Origin: Methanohalophilus levihalophilus
GTDB lineage: Archaea; Halobacteriota; Methanosarcinia; Methanosarcinales; Methanosarcinaceae
Length of the DNA: 64,000 bases
Direction of reading: 5' to 3'
Assembly (NCBI RefSeq): GCF_017874375.1
Contig: NZ_JAGGLK010000001.1
Span: 310,001 to 374,000, forward strand
The position numbers and the translations under genes are program-made. Below are positions 8,470 through 17,573 of this stretch, one piece after another. How positions within the stretch are numbered: position 1 is the stretch's first letter; each line of letters begins with the position of its first letter. A model generated the notes under the pieces. It searched no databases, was not told the DNA's origin, and worked only from the letters and a program-made list of their open reading frames with translations.

Positions 8470-9243
8470 TTAGTACAAATCATCTCTCCTGTCGGTAAAA
8501 ACAGGAATAAAGGTACGTGTCTCTTTTACCAGCGCAGGATCAAGGTTTCCTATAACAACTGCCTCTTCCCGTCCTGCTTCATCTACAATGGTGCCTAGTG
8601 CGTCGATTATCATTGATTTTCCAAAAAAGCTGCTTCCAGGATCACTGCCTGTACGGTTGCATGCAATGTGTGGAATCTGGTTTTCAATCGCTCTTGCCTT
8701 TGAAAGTATTTCCCACTGATCACGTCTGGGATCAGGGAATTGGGCAATGGTTACAAGGATATCGGCACCCTGCAAGGCAAGCTTACGTGCGACTTCCGGG
8801 AATCGCACTTCATAGCAGATCTCAAGCCCGATTTTCAGGCTTTTGCCGGTAATTTCAAACGCCTGGATCTCAGTGCCCTTTGAAAAATAGGCATTTTCCT
8901 TTTTGAATGGATGAGTTTTCCTGTATTCTCCGGTAAGTTCCCCGGAAGCGATACAAAATCCCATGTTTGAATATTGATTGTCGCCTTGTAATTCGATGAT
9001 GGATCCGATTATAACGCAATCATGTTTCAGGGATAATTCCCTGAATGGTTCAAGAGATGGATATGGTTTCCTTTCTGCCTGCTCCCCGATGTTATCATAG
9101 CAAAACCCGGTGGAAAATACTTCCGGAAGTACAATAATTTCAGCTCCTTCTGCGATAGCTTTCTCAGCCATTTCAAGAGCTTTCCTGCAATTATTCTCCT
9201 TCTCACACAGTTTAACATCCATCTGGATACATGCTACTTTCAT
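8470..9243 (-). CDS. Carbon-nitrogen hydrolase (nitrilase superfamily)
   Basis: A 257-residue amidase/nitrilase-fold protein. The catalytic Glu-Lys-Cys triad is visible as LPEVFSTGF (Glu), YRKTHPF (Lys) and LEICYEVRFPE (Cys). Members hydrolyse amides such as omega-amidase substrates or N-carbamoyl amines; the substrate here is unknown. I choose ATG 9243 over GTG 9249 because GAGGAG lies 8 bases before the ATG and only 2 before the GTG. That GAGGAG is inside the last codons of the upstream IorA-like gene, so the two are translationally coupled. Confidence 0.9.
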   Translation of the reverse strand: MKVACIQMDVKLCEKENNCRKALEMAEKAIAEGAEIIVLPEVFSTGFCYDNIGEQAERKPYPSLEPFRELSLKHDCVIIGSIIELQGDNQYSNMGFCIASGELTGEYRKTHPFKKENAYFSKGTEIQAFEITGKSLKIGLEICYEVRFPEVARKLALQGADILVTIAQFPDPRRDQWEILSKARAIENQIPHIACNRTGSDPGSSFFGKSMIIDALGTIVDEAGREEAVVIGNLDPALVKETRTFIPVFTDRRDDLY

Positions 9244-9245
9244 AT

Positions 9246-10772
9246 TCACATCTCCTCGCTATCGCAGTATTTTGTGCATTTGCCTTCAAGGAAAATAACG
9301 GATATGCCTTTCTTGGAAAGCTTGTTTCGGATAAGTTCTCTCAGGACTTCCTCGTCTTCATTATCTGCGTTGATTGTGATGACGTCTTCAACCATCTGTT
9401 CTACTATATTTGTAAGGTCCGGTGCTTCCTGTCCACCTGTCATTGCAGCAACGCGATTTTTCAGTACAAATATTAAAATGTCGCTTTCGAGATGGACTGC
9501 ATTAATCAGTCCGACTATTCCGAAATGTGCAAGTCCGAAATCTCCGATAACGGAGATTCCCTTATTTGAAAAACCGCTGGCAACTGAGATTGAAGATCCA
9601 AGTGCAAATCCGGTTTGCACTGCCCTTAGAGGCGCCGGTGCGCTTCGTATCAGGCATCCGATGTCACCTGCCACAGGCACATCCATTTTCCCGAGAACCC
9701 TGTACAGGGGAAGATAAGGGCAATCATCGCAAAGGGGGCGTGGTCCTCTGGAGGCAATTGTTTCGATAAACCTGTTCGGTTTAATTTCTTTTTTATCAAT
9801 TTTAGTAATTGCCTGGTCTATGTCATCAGCTTCAATTATGCCGTATGGAAGATGTCCCGTCAATTTCCCTTTAACTTTGCTTTCAATGGAAATATGTGAT
9901 TCCAGAAAGGTTTCCGTTTCTTCCGCAACCAGAATACTTTCATGCTTATCAATGAAGTCTCTTATTGCTTCGAAGGGGAAAGGGTTCACCATATTGAGGG
10001 CAAGATGGGAGCATTCAATCTGTTTTTCCCTGACGACTCCATCAACGATAGTGGAAACATAGCCTGAGGAGATTATGCCAAGTTTTCCTTTATTTTCAGA
10101 TAAAATGGATACTGCCAGTTTCTCGCTTTCAGAGACCAGATAAGGATATGATTTTGAATGGAATAGTTGGTGTTTACCTTTCATGGTATAATCCCAGATA
10201 GAAAGATCATAGGTATTCTTTGATTCTGATGAATCTGGGAGTTCAACTTCCTGAAGGCTTTCCAGCATTCTTGAAGTAGTTCTGATTATTGCAACTGAAC
10301 GTGTCTCCTCTGAAATCCTGAATGCATCGCTTAATGCTGTTGCAGCATCCTGCGGATTTGCAGGGTCAAACACAGCAACCTCTGCTAAAGTTCCAAAATT
10401 GCGGGAATCCTGCTCGTTCTGGGAAGCTGCAATGCCGGGGTCATCACCTGCAATTATTACAATTCCGGTACCGATTGTATGAGTGGTTGATGATACAAGC
10501 GGATCACAAAGGACATTCATTCCTACATGTTTGTTCAGCACCAGTGCACGTGTTCCTGTAACGGATGCACCAAGAGCCATCTCAAAGGCTACTTTTTCAT
10601 TGGTTGTCCAGAAGGATTTATCAGAAAACTCGGAGTCTTCCATGAAGCTATCCATGAGGGATGTTATCGGGAAACCCGGAACACCGCTGATGAGTCCGAT
10701 ATCGCATTTCCGTGCTGTTTCAAGGATTGCCTTTGCACCGGAAATTTTCTTTATGGATGCCTTTGTACTCAT
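9246..10772 (-). CDS. IorA-like TPP-dependent oxidoreductase subunit lacking the ferredoxin domain
   Basis: A 508-residue protein matching indolepyruvate:ferredoxin oxidoreductase alpha subunits. It has an N-terminal pyrimidine-binding domain (SGVPGFPITSLMD, NEKVAFEMALGASVTGTRA, DDPGIAASQNEQDSRNFG) and a C-terminal TPP domain (CDDCPYLPLY, VAGDIGCLIRSAPAPLRA). It stops at FLEGKCTKYCDSEEM, where IorA proteins normally carry about 100 more residues with two [4Fe-4S] clusters. No IorB lies nearby. It overlaps mmp11 by 4 bases (ATGA). It may act as a decarboxylase or use a separate ferredoxin subunit; the substrate is unknown. Confidence 0.82.
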   Translation of the reverse strand: MSTKASIKKISGAKAILETARKCDIGLISGVPGFPITSLMDSFMEDSEFSDKSFWTTNEKVAFEMALGASVTGTRALVLNKHVGMNVLCDPLVSSTTHTIGTGIVIIAGDDPGIAASQNEQDSRNFGTLAEVAVFDPANPQDAATALSDAFRISEETRSVAIIRTTSRMLESLQEVELPDSSESKNTYDLSIWDYTMKGKHQLFHSKSYPYLVSESEKLAVSILSENKGKLGIISSGYVSTIVDGVVREKQIECSHLALNMVNPFPFEAIRDFIDKHESILVAEETETFLESHISIESKVKGKLTGHLPYGIIEADDIDQAITKIDKKEIKPNRFIETIASRGPRPLCDDCPYLPLYRVLGKMDVPVAGDIGCLIRSAPAPLRAVQTGFALGSSISVASGFSNKGISVIGDFGLAHFGIVGLINAVHLESDILIFVLKNRVAAMTGGQEAPDLTNIVEQMVEDVITINADNEDEEVLRELIRNKLSKKGISVIFLEGKCTKYCDSEEM

Positions 10773-11680
10773 AGGATTTCCGCGTCCATTATTACCGATT
10801 CATCTGGGCGTGCAAACCACGCAACGGCGGCAAGTGCACCAATGAGGCCGTTACCATCCATCCAGACTTCCACGCCATTTTCCTCGGCATATTGTTTGGC
10901 AAAATCATGTGTTAGTTCATCGCTGCGACACAGCTTGCTGTATCCGTAAGCTTCCTTTGCCTCAAAAGAAGAAAGGACAACCATACCTGTCTCGCTGGAT
11001 ACACTATACTTTTCAAGTGCAGCCTGAACGGTTTCAAGAAGTTCTTTCTTTGCTTCTTCGTTAACACATCCGAATTCAAGCACTGTAGAAACACAATTCT
11101 GTGTTTTTGCTGATACCGGAAAAAGCTGTACAAGGGACTGTGAGAAATAAACACTGTCAAGAGTGTCAACACTTTGAGCAATGTTGTGAGTCAGACACCA
11201 TGTTGCCCCTTCTTCCTTGGTATCGGTGTCATCAATACCAATGAGAACACGCTCCCTACGAGGAACAACGATTGTTCCTTTTGCCGCACGTCCGCCGCCG
11301 GATTCGGTTAGAGAAGAACTGATTACTCCCCGGGCCATTGCCCTGCAACGGGTGGCGCCAACGCCTCCGCCTCCAAGGCCCGCATAGGTAATCTCTACTT
11401 CAGACCCTTTGACTTCAACAGCTTCAATTCCGGCTGCAGCTGATGAGGGTACAAGATTTAGCTCCTCACGTCCGGTTTTAACAAGGAAACGGTTCATGTT
11501 CCCGAGGACTCTTGTATTCAGGATAAGGGGTGAATGAGAATAGTGGTAGCGAGACCATGCTGCACCGCCATAGCAGTTGCTGTGCTCTATTATTTCTGCA
11601 AGTGTGTTGTCCTCATTGCAGACGGCATAAATGCCTTTGTAGGGAATTGCATAAGGGTCAGGTAGTTCTATTTCTTTCAT
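10769..11680 (-). CDS. Methanogenesis marker protein 11
   Basis: A 303-residue protein conserved among methanogens. The central motif RVLIGIDDTDTKEEGATW resembles the nucleotide-binding region of TiaS-like (tRNA-Ile agmatidine synthetase) enzymes. A Gly-rich stretch (AGLGGGGVGATRCRAMARG) and a C-terminal segment (WMDGNGLIGALAAVAWF) are family features. The function is unproven; the TiaS-like core hints at ATP-dependent modification chemistry. It is the first gene of the minus-strand unit mmp11, IorA-like, nitrilase, with a 4-base overlap to the next gene. radC lies 53 bases upstream. Confidence 0.9.
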   Translation of the reverse strand: MKEIELPDPYAIPYKGIYAVCNEDNTLAEIIEHSNCYGGAAWSRYHYSHSPLILNTRVLGNMNRFLVKTGREELNLVPSSAAAGIEAVEVKGSEVEITYAGLGGGGVGATRCRAMARGVISSSLTESGGGRAAKGTIVVPRRERVLIGIDDTDTKEEGATWCLTHNIAQSVDTLDSVYFSQSLVQLFPVSAKTQNCVSTVLEFGCVNEEAKKELLETVQAALEKYSVSSETGMVVLSSFEAKEAYGYSKLCRSDELTHDFAKQYAEENGVEVWMDGNGLIGALAAVAWFARPDESVIMDAEIL

Positions 11681-11733
11681 CTGCTGCCTTATTGGTAACC
11701 AATGGCTTAAATGCTTTTTTGGTTTCTGGAAAA

Positions 11734-12423
11734 TCAGGAAATATATCCCTCGTCTTTCAAACTGACATAGCGTCCATCACCTATGATTACATGGTCCAGT
11801 ACGTCAATTCCCAGCAGTTTGCCTCCATCAACCAACTTTCTGGTGACTGCAATGTCCTCTCTGCTCGGGCTGGGATCTCCCGATGGATGATTGTGTGTGA
11901 GGATAACAGATGCTGCAGATTCAAGGAGTGCGGATTTGAATATTTCCCTTGGGTGGACAATATTTGAGTTCAGGGTTCCTATGGATACAACTTCTTCCCG
12001 AATAACATTGTTTTTTGTGTCAAGGTGCAAAGTGGTGAGTCTTTCTTTCTTCAATTCCCGAACCTGCGGATAGAGTATTGAGTAGACATCAGCAGATGAT
12101 GTTATCTTGCGTCTTGGTTCATCACAAAATCCCTCTAGTCTTCTTGCAAGCTCGAAAATAGCTGAAATCTGAGCGGCCTTGGCAGTTCCCACTCCGTGAA
12201 TTTCCATAAGTTTTGTAAGACTTGCCTGGCTGAGTTGCTTGATGCTATATTCGGTAAAAATACGATTGCACAGAGTGACAACATTCTCCTTTGCTGTTCC
12301 GGTTCTCAGGATTATTGCCAGAAGTTCGGAGTTGGAAAGGCTTTCAGGTCCCTTTTTTACGAGGCGCTCCCGAGGTCTTTCCTCTGCAGGGAGATCTTTA
12401 ATCCTGATGCTTTGATCGCTCAT
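11734..12423 (-). CDS. radC: RadC family protein (JAB1/MPN metalloprotease fold)
   Basis: A 229-residue protein of normal RadC length. A helix-hairpin-helix region at about 65-95 (LMEIHGVGTAKAAQISAI) precedes an MPN+ domain with the zinc motif HNHPSGDPSPS (His177, His179, Asp183). Despite its name, a role in DNA repair is doubtful in bacteria and the substrate is unknown. Its presence in Methanosarcinaceae suggests bacterial origin. It lies 68 bases downstream of the CbbO-like gene and 53 bases upstream of mmp11, with A/T-rich sequence before its ATG that could hold a promoter. Confidence 0.93.
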   Translation of the reverse strand: MSDQSIRIKDLPAEERPRERLVKKGPESLSNSELLAIILRTGTAKENVVTLCNRIFTEYSIKQLSQASLTKLMEIHGVGTAKAAQISAIFELARRLEGFCDEPRRKITSSADVYSILYPQVRELKKERLTTLHLDTKNNVIREEVVSIGTLNSNIVHPREIFKSALLESAASVILTHNHPSGDPSPSREDIAVTRKLVDGGKLLGIDVLDHVIIGDGRYVSLKDEGYIS

Positions 12424-12491
12424 ACATTGTACAGATGATTACATTAATTAAAAATATTTGTGTATAATTATGTTTGTAAAAGTACCTGTTC

Positions 12492-15470
12492 TTACGTTGT
12501 AATATGATTGTAAAGGATTGGCAGCTTCTCTGGTAAAGCCATCGCATTATCAATAATTGTGTATCCGATATCCGAGAAAATAGATTCCATATACTCGCTT
12601 GCCTCGGCATCAACTGTTATGCAGAAAAAATGCATCCCAAGAGCTTTGCCCTCCTGAATTGCCATCCTTGTGTCTTCAATGGCTGCTCTTCCCTGATATT
12701 TGCCCTCAGTGAAACCGAAATCATAAGGTTCACCATCGGAAAGCAGAATGAGCAGTTTGACTTTTGCATCAACCTGTCGCAGTTTGGTAATTGAGTGCCT
12801 TATGACTGTCCCCAGTCTGGTATTGTATGCAGATTCCAGTGCACCGATTCTGCATTGGACGTCTTCTGAAAATCTTTCCTCAAAATTCTTTATATGATAA
12901 AATTCCACATCTGCCCTTGTATCGCCGGAAAAAGCATAGATTGCATACTTATCGCCAATACTTTCCAGAGCTTCCGTCATTATCACAAGGGCTTCCTTTT
13001 CGACATCCAGTATGCTTTTCCCGTCATCCAGCATCTTATCCGTTGAGGCACTGACATCGACAAGAAAAAGTGTTGCAACATCCCTATCGCGTTTATCTCT
13101 CCGAATATAGAGATTTTCCGTTGGATTGATACCGCACTTTCTGTCCGTGAAAGCTTCTGTAATTGCATCAAAATCAAGTTCATCCCCATCTGGTTGCCGC
13201 CTCATTTTCTTGAATGACACCGGCTTCATCATTTTGAAAATACGGTTTATGAGTGATATTTCATGGGCGTAGTGGATAGTTGTGTTCTGGTAAAAGCTAC
13301 TGGATTCACCACTGGGCACAACTTCGTATATCATGCACCAATCGGATTTGTAATCTTTAATCCTGTCATCCCATTCATCATAGCTGTAGCTTCCCAGTAC
13401 CTCCCAGCTCTTGGCAATAGCACATTTTGGACCGGATTGCAACTCATCTTGCTTAATCTCGTCTTCGTCAGGTTCCGGTACACTCTGAGGAACAAACCTC
13501 TCAAGCATTTTTTCTGCAAGCTCATTTTCTTCTTCCAATGATGGGGAGGTTCCCATACCTTCTCCACGATATTCCAGATTCTCAATGGGCTTATACTTCC
13601 CTGAGAGGAGGGCGACTTCTTCATTGATTATTTTGTAAATTTCAAATGTGACTTCAAGGGAATTAAAAGTAGTTGAACGAGGTTGGAATATTTTTTTCTC
13701 CAGCAGCTCTCTTGTTTTCCTGACAGGAGCCCTGAGTTTCTCTCCAATCTCAAAATCGGGCTCATGGCCAATAGAAAGCAATAGAAGTGCTTCCATGAAT
13801 TTTTCCATTGTTTCCTCTGGCTCTGCCCTATTTGCTATCATCTGCTCTCTTACTTTTTTGAAATCCTCTCGCAATCCCCTGTAGAGATTTGTAGTCTGGT
13901 ATTCAACTCTTGCATCTTCAATTATCCCAAATATATCCGTTGCAATGGCTGGTTTTGGAAAGAGGGCCAGTGGGATTGAAAAATTAACGCTCGTTACGTT
14001 GCCTTGTTCTTCGTTTAGTTCAGGAATATTCTGTAAAAAGGCATCATCAAGATTTGTTATTATTTTTCCAAGCAAAGGGTATAGAGCACCAACGGCACAT
14101 TTTGATTTTCCGAATTGGGTATGTCCGACTTCATGCATTACACTTAGCTTGTAAATTCTGAAATTGTCCTCAAAATCCCCGTATCCTTTCATTGTAGGTG
14201 TCAGGTATATTGCTTTTCCGGCAACCATAGGATGCGTGAAAGGAGCCTGCTCTTCCGGAAGAAGATTATGGGATCTTATCAGGAAATTAATTCCGGAAAT
14301 CCCGAAGGCATAATAATTCAGGACTTTTCTTACTCTTTTAAGTGCAACACCGCTCATTAACTGCCCAACAAATTCCTTTGAACTTCTGGATTTCAATGAG
14401 AAATATAGCCTTCCTCCGGGCTGATCATTTTCATAAATCTCAAGACCATGCATGGCCCAGTCTTCCAGTTCAGTTATGTCAAGATCTTCCAGCAGGGTTA
14501 CGGAATTCCTGAAATAACCAATGGCAATCTCCCTGTTTACTTCAAACAGTTCGATGCCTGTTTTGACCCATTTTCCCAGTTCTTTCGGATGAATCTGAAG
14601 CAATATTTTTGTGAGATTCCCAAAATAGATACCTGCAAGCAAACAGTCCTTTTCCAGTATCAACTCCGCATTTTCAAAAATCAGCGGATGGAATTTCGGA
14701 TTAACCCTGCTTAAGACAACAGGTGAATTGCTGAAAAAATCAGAACCGTAAAAACTGGTTTCACCTGCTATTTTACTCCCGATTCCAACCCACTTTCCAA
14801 AGTCTTCCGGGGTTAATTCCTTTAACAATTCGGGTGCATTTTCAAAATAACCTGTAGCACATTTCCAGTTTATGCATGCAACCTGCGCACCGAGTTCAAG
14901 CACATAGTTTCTTTCCTCTCTACTCGTACTGCGAAATGAGTTCGCAAGTCCGCTAAAGCTTCCTTCAAAAAACGCTTTAGGAACATCTGTGTTTTTTAAA
15001 CCTAGTTCTTTCCCTTTTTCCACCCATTCACTTAATTCTTCAATTTCCAGATCATGAAGCAGTCTGGGTGTCATATTCAGGAAAATAATAGCTATATCCG
15101 TGTTTTCCTTTACAAAATCCAGTGCTATAGCTTCCCATTTTTCAAAATCACTATCCTCGAGAGTAGCCATTGCAAGCGGTGCGTTCTCAAAAAAAGCAAG
15201 AGTAGTGTCAACATCGGTTTCTGCAAAATTCCCTGTATGTTTAACTAAATTTAACCTCTGGTCCAGGGGAAGTACGGAAAAAACATCCTTTGTTTTTTCA
15301 ATAAACTCAATTGCAGATTTTGTTTTCTTATCGGCAATTTGCGTAATTACCGACTGCCACAATCGAAGAATATCCTGATCAACCAGAGAAGCTATTTCCG
15401 GCAGGCATTCCTGATAGGCTTTAACAACTCTTTTGTCAAGAGTTGCCAGTTTCCCGGCATCCTCGGACAA
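12492..15470 (-). CDS. CbbO/NorD-like von Willebrand factor A domain protein
   Basis: A 992-residue protein. The N-terminal half is helical with degenerate repeats of about 35 residues (patterns such as AIGYFRNSVTLLEDL and ATGYFENAPELLKEL), followed by a CbbO/NorD core containing a HEVGHT motif. A C-terminal VWA domain has a complete MIDAS (DVSAS from Asp805, Thr884, LSDGEP Asp912). Relatives work with an AAA+ partner to remodel metalloenzymes such as Rubisco (CbbO) or nitric oxide reductase (NorD). The TTG start at 15470 is supported by GGAGTGA 6 bases upstream, formed by the last codons and stop of the CbbQ-like gene. The client enzyme is unknown. Confidence 0.88.
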   Translation of the reverse strand: MSEDAGKLATLDKRVVKAYQECLPEIASLVDQDILRLWQSVITQIADKKTKSAIEFIEKTKDVFSVLPLDQRLNLVKHTGNFAETDVDTTLAFFENAPLAMATLEDSDFEKWEAIALDFVKENTDIAIIFLNMTPRLLHDLEIEELSEWVEKGKELGLKNTDVPKAFFEGSFSGLANSFRSTSREERNYVLELGAQVACINWKCATGYFENAPELLKELTPEDFGKWVGIGSKIAGETSFYGSDFFSNSPVVLSRVNPKFHPLIFENAELILEKDCLLAGIYFGNLTKILLQIHPKELGKWVKTGIELFEVNREIAIGYFRNSVTLLEDLDITELEDWAMHGLEIYENDQPGGRLYFSLKSRSSKEFVGQLMSGVALKRVRKVLNYYAFGISGINFLIRSHNLLPEEQAPFTHPMVAGKAIYLTPTMKGYGDFEDNFRIYKLSVMHEVGHTQFGKSKCAVGALYPLLGKIITNLDDAFLQNIPELNEEQGNVTSVNFSIPLALFPKPAIATDIFGIIEDARVEYQTTNLYRGLREDFKKVREQMIANRAEPEETMEKFMEALLLLSIGHEPDFEIGEKLRAPVRKTRELLEKKIFQPRSTTFNSLEVTFEIYKIINEEVALLSGKYKPIENLEYRGEGMGTSPSLEEENELAEKMLERFVPQSVPEPDEDEIKQDELQSGPKCAIAKSWEVLGSYSYDEWDDRIKDYKSDWCMIYEVVPSGESSSFYQNTTIHYAHEISLINRIFKMMKPVSFKKMRRQPDGDELDFDAITEAFTDRKCGINPTENLYIRRDKRDRDVATLFLVDVSASTDKMLDDGKSILDVEKEALVIMTEALESIGDKYAIYAFSGDTRADVEFYHIKNFEERFSEDVQCRIGALESAYNTRLGTVIRHSITKLRQVDAKVKLLILLSDGEPYDFGFTEGKYQGRAAIEDTRMAIQEGKALGMHFFCITVDAEASEYMESIFSDIGYTIIDNAMALPEKLPILYNHITT

Positions 15471-15476
15471 TTATTT

Positions 15477-16301
15477 TCACTCCACAATTGCAGATACAAT
15501 TTCATTGATGCTTTTCTGGAGGTCAAAATCATCGGTAAGTGGCTTGATCATTGCAGACTTACATGCCTCTTTCGTATTAATGCCTGAACGAATTAGCATA
15601 CCTGTGTAGATTAGCAGGCGGGTACTGACACCTTCTTCAAGACCATGTTGCTTGAAATTTCTTATTCTCTGTCCGATTTCCACAAGTGTACGGGCAGTAT
15701 CTTCATCAATTCCACTTTCATGTGCTACAATTTTAGTTTCAAGGTCTGCGGGAGGATAATCAAAATCCATGGCTACGAATCTCTGCCTAGTACTCTGTTT
15801 TAGATCTTTTAACACACTCTGGTATCCGGGGTTATAGGAAATGGACAACATGAATTCAGGAGGTGCGTGAAGTATAATTCCCAGTTTATCAACTGGCATG
15901 ATGCGCCTGTCATCTGTCAGGGGGTGAATAACAACTCTTGTATCCATTCTCGCTTCTACAAACTCATCAAGATAGCAGATAGCTCCGGTTCTGACAGCCT
16001 TTGTAAGGGGCCCGTCATTCCACTCTGTCGAATCCCCCTTTATCAGAAACCTGCCGATAAGATCGCTTGCTGTAAGGTCTTCATGGCAGGATATTGTTAT
16101 AAGCGGACGTTTTAACTTGTAGGCCATGTATTCCATGAACCTTGTTTTTCCACAACCTGTGGGCCCTTTCAGATTCACTGGCAAGTTGTTTTCATAAGCA
16201 GCCGTGAATATTTCGACTTCATCACCAACCGGAAGATAATAAGGCTCTTCCCTGATTATGTATTCCTCTACAGGTTGCTCTGCACAGATGATATTTTTCA
16301 T
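15477..16301 (-). CDS. CbbQ/NirQ/NorQ-like AAA+ ATPase (MoxR group)
   Basis: A 274-residue AAA+ ATPase with Walker A GPTGCGKT at 46-53, Walker [11 protein letters not shown], sensor region [10 protein letters not shown] and arginine segment [10 protein letters not shown]. The pattern and length match CbbQ/NorQ, which form hexameric rings and drive conformational change in metalloenzymes together with a VWA partner. It ends 6 bases before the CbbO/NorD-like gene, and the pair is clearly one unit. In bacteria the pair sits beside Rubisco or denitrification genes; here no such gene is visible. Confidence 0.9.
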   Translation of the reverse strand: MKNIICAEQPVEEYIIREEPYYLPVGDEVEIFTAAYENNLPVNLKGPTGCGKTRFMEYMAYKLKRPLITISCHEDLTASDLIGRFLIKGDSTEWNDGPLTKAVRTGAICYLDEFVEARMDTRVVIHPLTDDRRIMPVDKLGIILHAPPEFMLSISYNPGYQSVLKDLKQSTRQRFVAMDFDYPPADLETKIVAHESGIDEDTARTLVEIGQRIRNFKQHGLEEGVSTRLLIYTGMLIRSGINTKEACKSAMIKPLTDDFDLQKSINEIVSAIVE

Positions 16302-16505
16302 GCTAAACCCCTTTATTCATTTGTCTTCGGAGTTATATGTATGTAGTGTGAATCTTTCAATTATTTCAGGCAAATTGTTCCTTGAAATGTACAGTCCCTT
16401 CTAAAACAATATTTTTTCAAAATCTATTAGTGCTTTAGTTGTTGTCCGTGAAATTGGTTTTGTAATCCGTTAAAAAACCTAAGGTTCGAAACTGTCTCCC
16501 TTAGT

Positions 16506-16516
16506 CATATAAATAC
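16506..16516 (+). promoter_or_regulatory. TATA box of the candidate RNA gene
   Basis: The element CATATAAATA lies about 26 bases upstream of position 16537-16541, where the paired RNA begins with TACTACCATA. This matches the distance from archaeal box A to the transcription start. Confidence 0.5.
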
Positions 16517-16540
16517 AAATTTAAACATAGGTTTATTTTG

Positions 16541-16660
16541 TACTACCATAGGCGGAGCTAATAACATCCCGCTACTACCAAATGCGCTTTCATAGGGTTT
16601 TGTCACATTCGCTAAAGTACCACCAAGCACGTGGCATACTGCTCCGCCATTGGTTTTTCT
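16541..16660 (+). ncRNA. Candidate small structured RNA (new)
   Basis: The region is closed by a perfect 8-base-pair stem, GGCGGAGC (16551-16558) with GCTCCGCC (16641-16648). Four more pairs (ACCA with TGGT) extend it outside a 2x2 internal loop. Next to the closing stem is a second hairpin: AGTA and CCAC (16616-16623) pair with GTGG and TACT (16631-16640) around a 7-base loop, with a two-base bulge. A T-run (TGGTTTTTCTT) follows directly, as expected for archaeal termination, and a TATA box precedes it. It does not fit tRNA, RNase P RNA or SRP RNA in size or motifs. Function unknown. Confidence 0.55.
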
Positions 16661-16735
16661 TAGTTCTTATTTTCATCTTGTTTTCAAATGTCAGTTAAAC
16701 AGGTATTATATAGCTTAATTTCCAATCCATATTCC

Positions 16736-17566
16736 ATGAAAATCATTGCAGTGGTAGGAAATAAAAACTCGGGAAAAACCACTTTTACCTGCCGTCTTGT
16801 TGAGGCTCTTGCCGGAAAAGGGAAAGTTGGCACTGTCAAGTTAATGACAGATCACCGTTTTGACTCTCCTGAAAAGGACACAGGAAAACATTTTGATGCC
16901 GGAGCTGCCGTGACTTCCGCAATTTCAGAAGAAGGTGTTGCCTTTATCAACAGGGGCCAGGGCCTTGAAAAGGCACTTGATATGCTTGCAGATTCGGGCA
17001 TGGATTTTGCAGTTGTTGAAGGGGCAAAGAATACTGATTTGCCAAAAGTTGTGCTGGGAAACCTAGAAAGTGAGGCTGAGGTATCCAATGTTCTTTTTAC
17101 CCTTCCTCCTCAATCGGATTGGGATCTGGATCCGGTAGTTACTGCTATGCAGAATCTTTCGGAATACATGACTCTTGAATCCCTTATAACTAAGGTAAAA
17201 CAAAATCCTGCATTCCCTGAAGCCGGATGCATAGGCACTTTTGTCGGGGTTGTCAGGGAAAATACCGACGGCACCATTACCACAATGCTTGATTTTGAGA
17301 AATATGAACACGTTGCGGAAAAACGTATGGAATCCATTTGTTCCGATCTGAAAAAACAGGATGGAGTTATCGATGCGGTTATGTATCACAAGTATGGCAA
17401 ACTCATGCCCGGGGATGACATTGTCTACATCGTCGTTGCAGCATCCCACCGGCAGCAGATGTTCCCGGCTTTAAGGGGGGCAATAGAACGCCTTAAGGAA
17501 GATGTGCCCATCTGGAAAAAAGAAATTACTTCAGAAGGGGATTTCTGGGTGCATGACACCCATTGA
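16736..17566 (+). CDS. MobB-MoaE fusion (molybdopterin cofactor biosynthesis)
   Basis: A 276-residue fusion. Residues 1 to about 140 form a MobB-like GTPase domain with P-loop GNKNSGKTTF. Residues from about 150 form MoaE, the large subunit of molybdopterin synthase, with GTFVGVVREN, the HKYGKLMPGD segment and the active-site lysines in PIWKKE. MoaE needs a thiocarboxylated MoaD partner; a MoaD-like gene lies 3 kb away at 20633-20836. I choose ATG 16736 because the P-loop strand starts there (MKIIAVVGNK) and a TATA box lies 27 bases upstream. The longer start at 16688 would be upstream of the likely transcript. Confidence 0.9.
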   Translation: MKIIAVVGNKNSGKTTFTCRLVEALAGKGKVGTVKLMTDHRFDSPEKDTGKHFDAGAAVTSAISEEGVAFINRGQGLEKALDMLADSGMDFAVVEGAKNTDLPKVVLGNLESEAEVSNVLFTLPPQSDWDLDPVVTAMQNLSEYMTLESLITKVKQNPAFPEAGCIGTFVGVVRENTDGTITTMLDFEKYEHVAEKRMESICSDLKKQDGVIDAVMYHKYGKLMPGDDIVYIVVAASHRQQMFPALRGAIERLKEDVPIWKKEITSEGDFWVHDTH

Positions 17567-17573
17567 AAGTCCT

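Larger units (their letters stand above)
16302..16735 (+). other. 434-base gap: structured-RNA candidate and mobB-moaE promoter
   Basis: No protein gene is evident. Bases 16302-16500 are A/T-rich and probably hold the minus-strand promoter of the CbbQ-like gene. Bases 16506-16660 hold a TATA box, a strongly base-paired element and a T-run, annotated separately. A second TATA element, TTATATA at 16706-16712, centres 27 bases before ATG 16736, the usual spacing for a leaderless archaeal transcript. The RNA and the downstream gene therefore look like separate transcription units. Confidence 0.6.

Noticed and set aside
16480-16500. AAGGTTCGAAACTG resembling a tRNA T-loop
   Set aside because: No acceptor stem, D-arm or anticodon arm can be formed around it.
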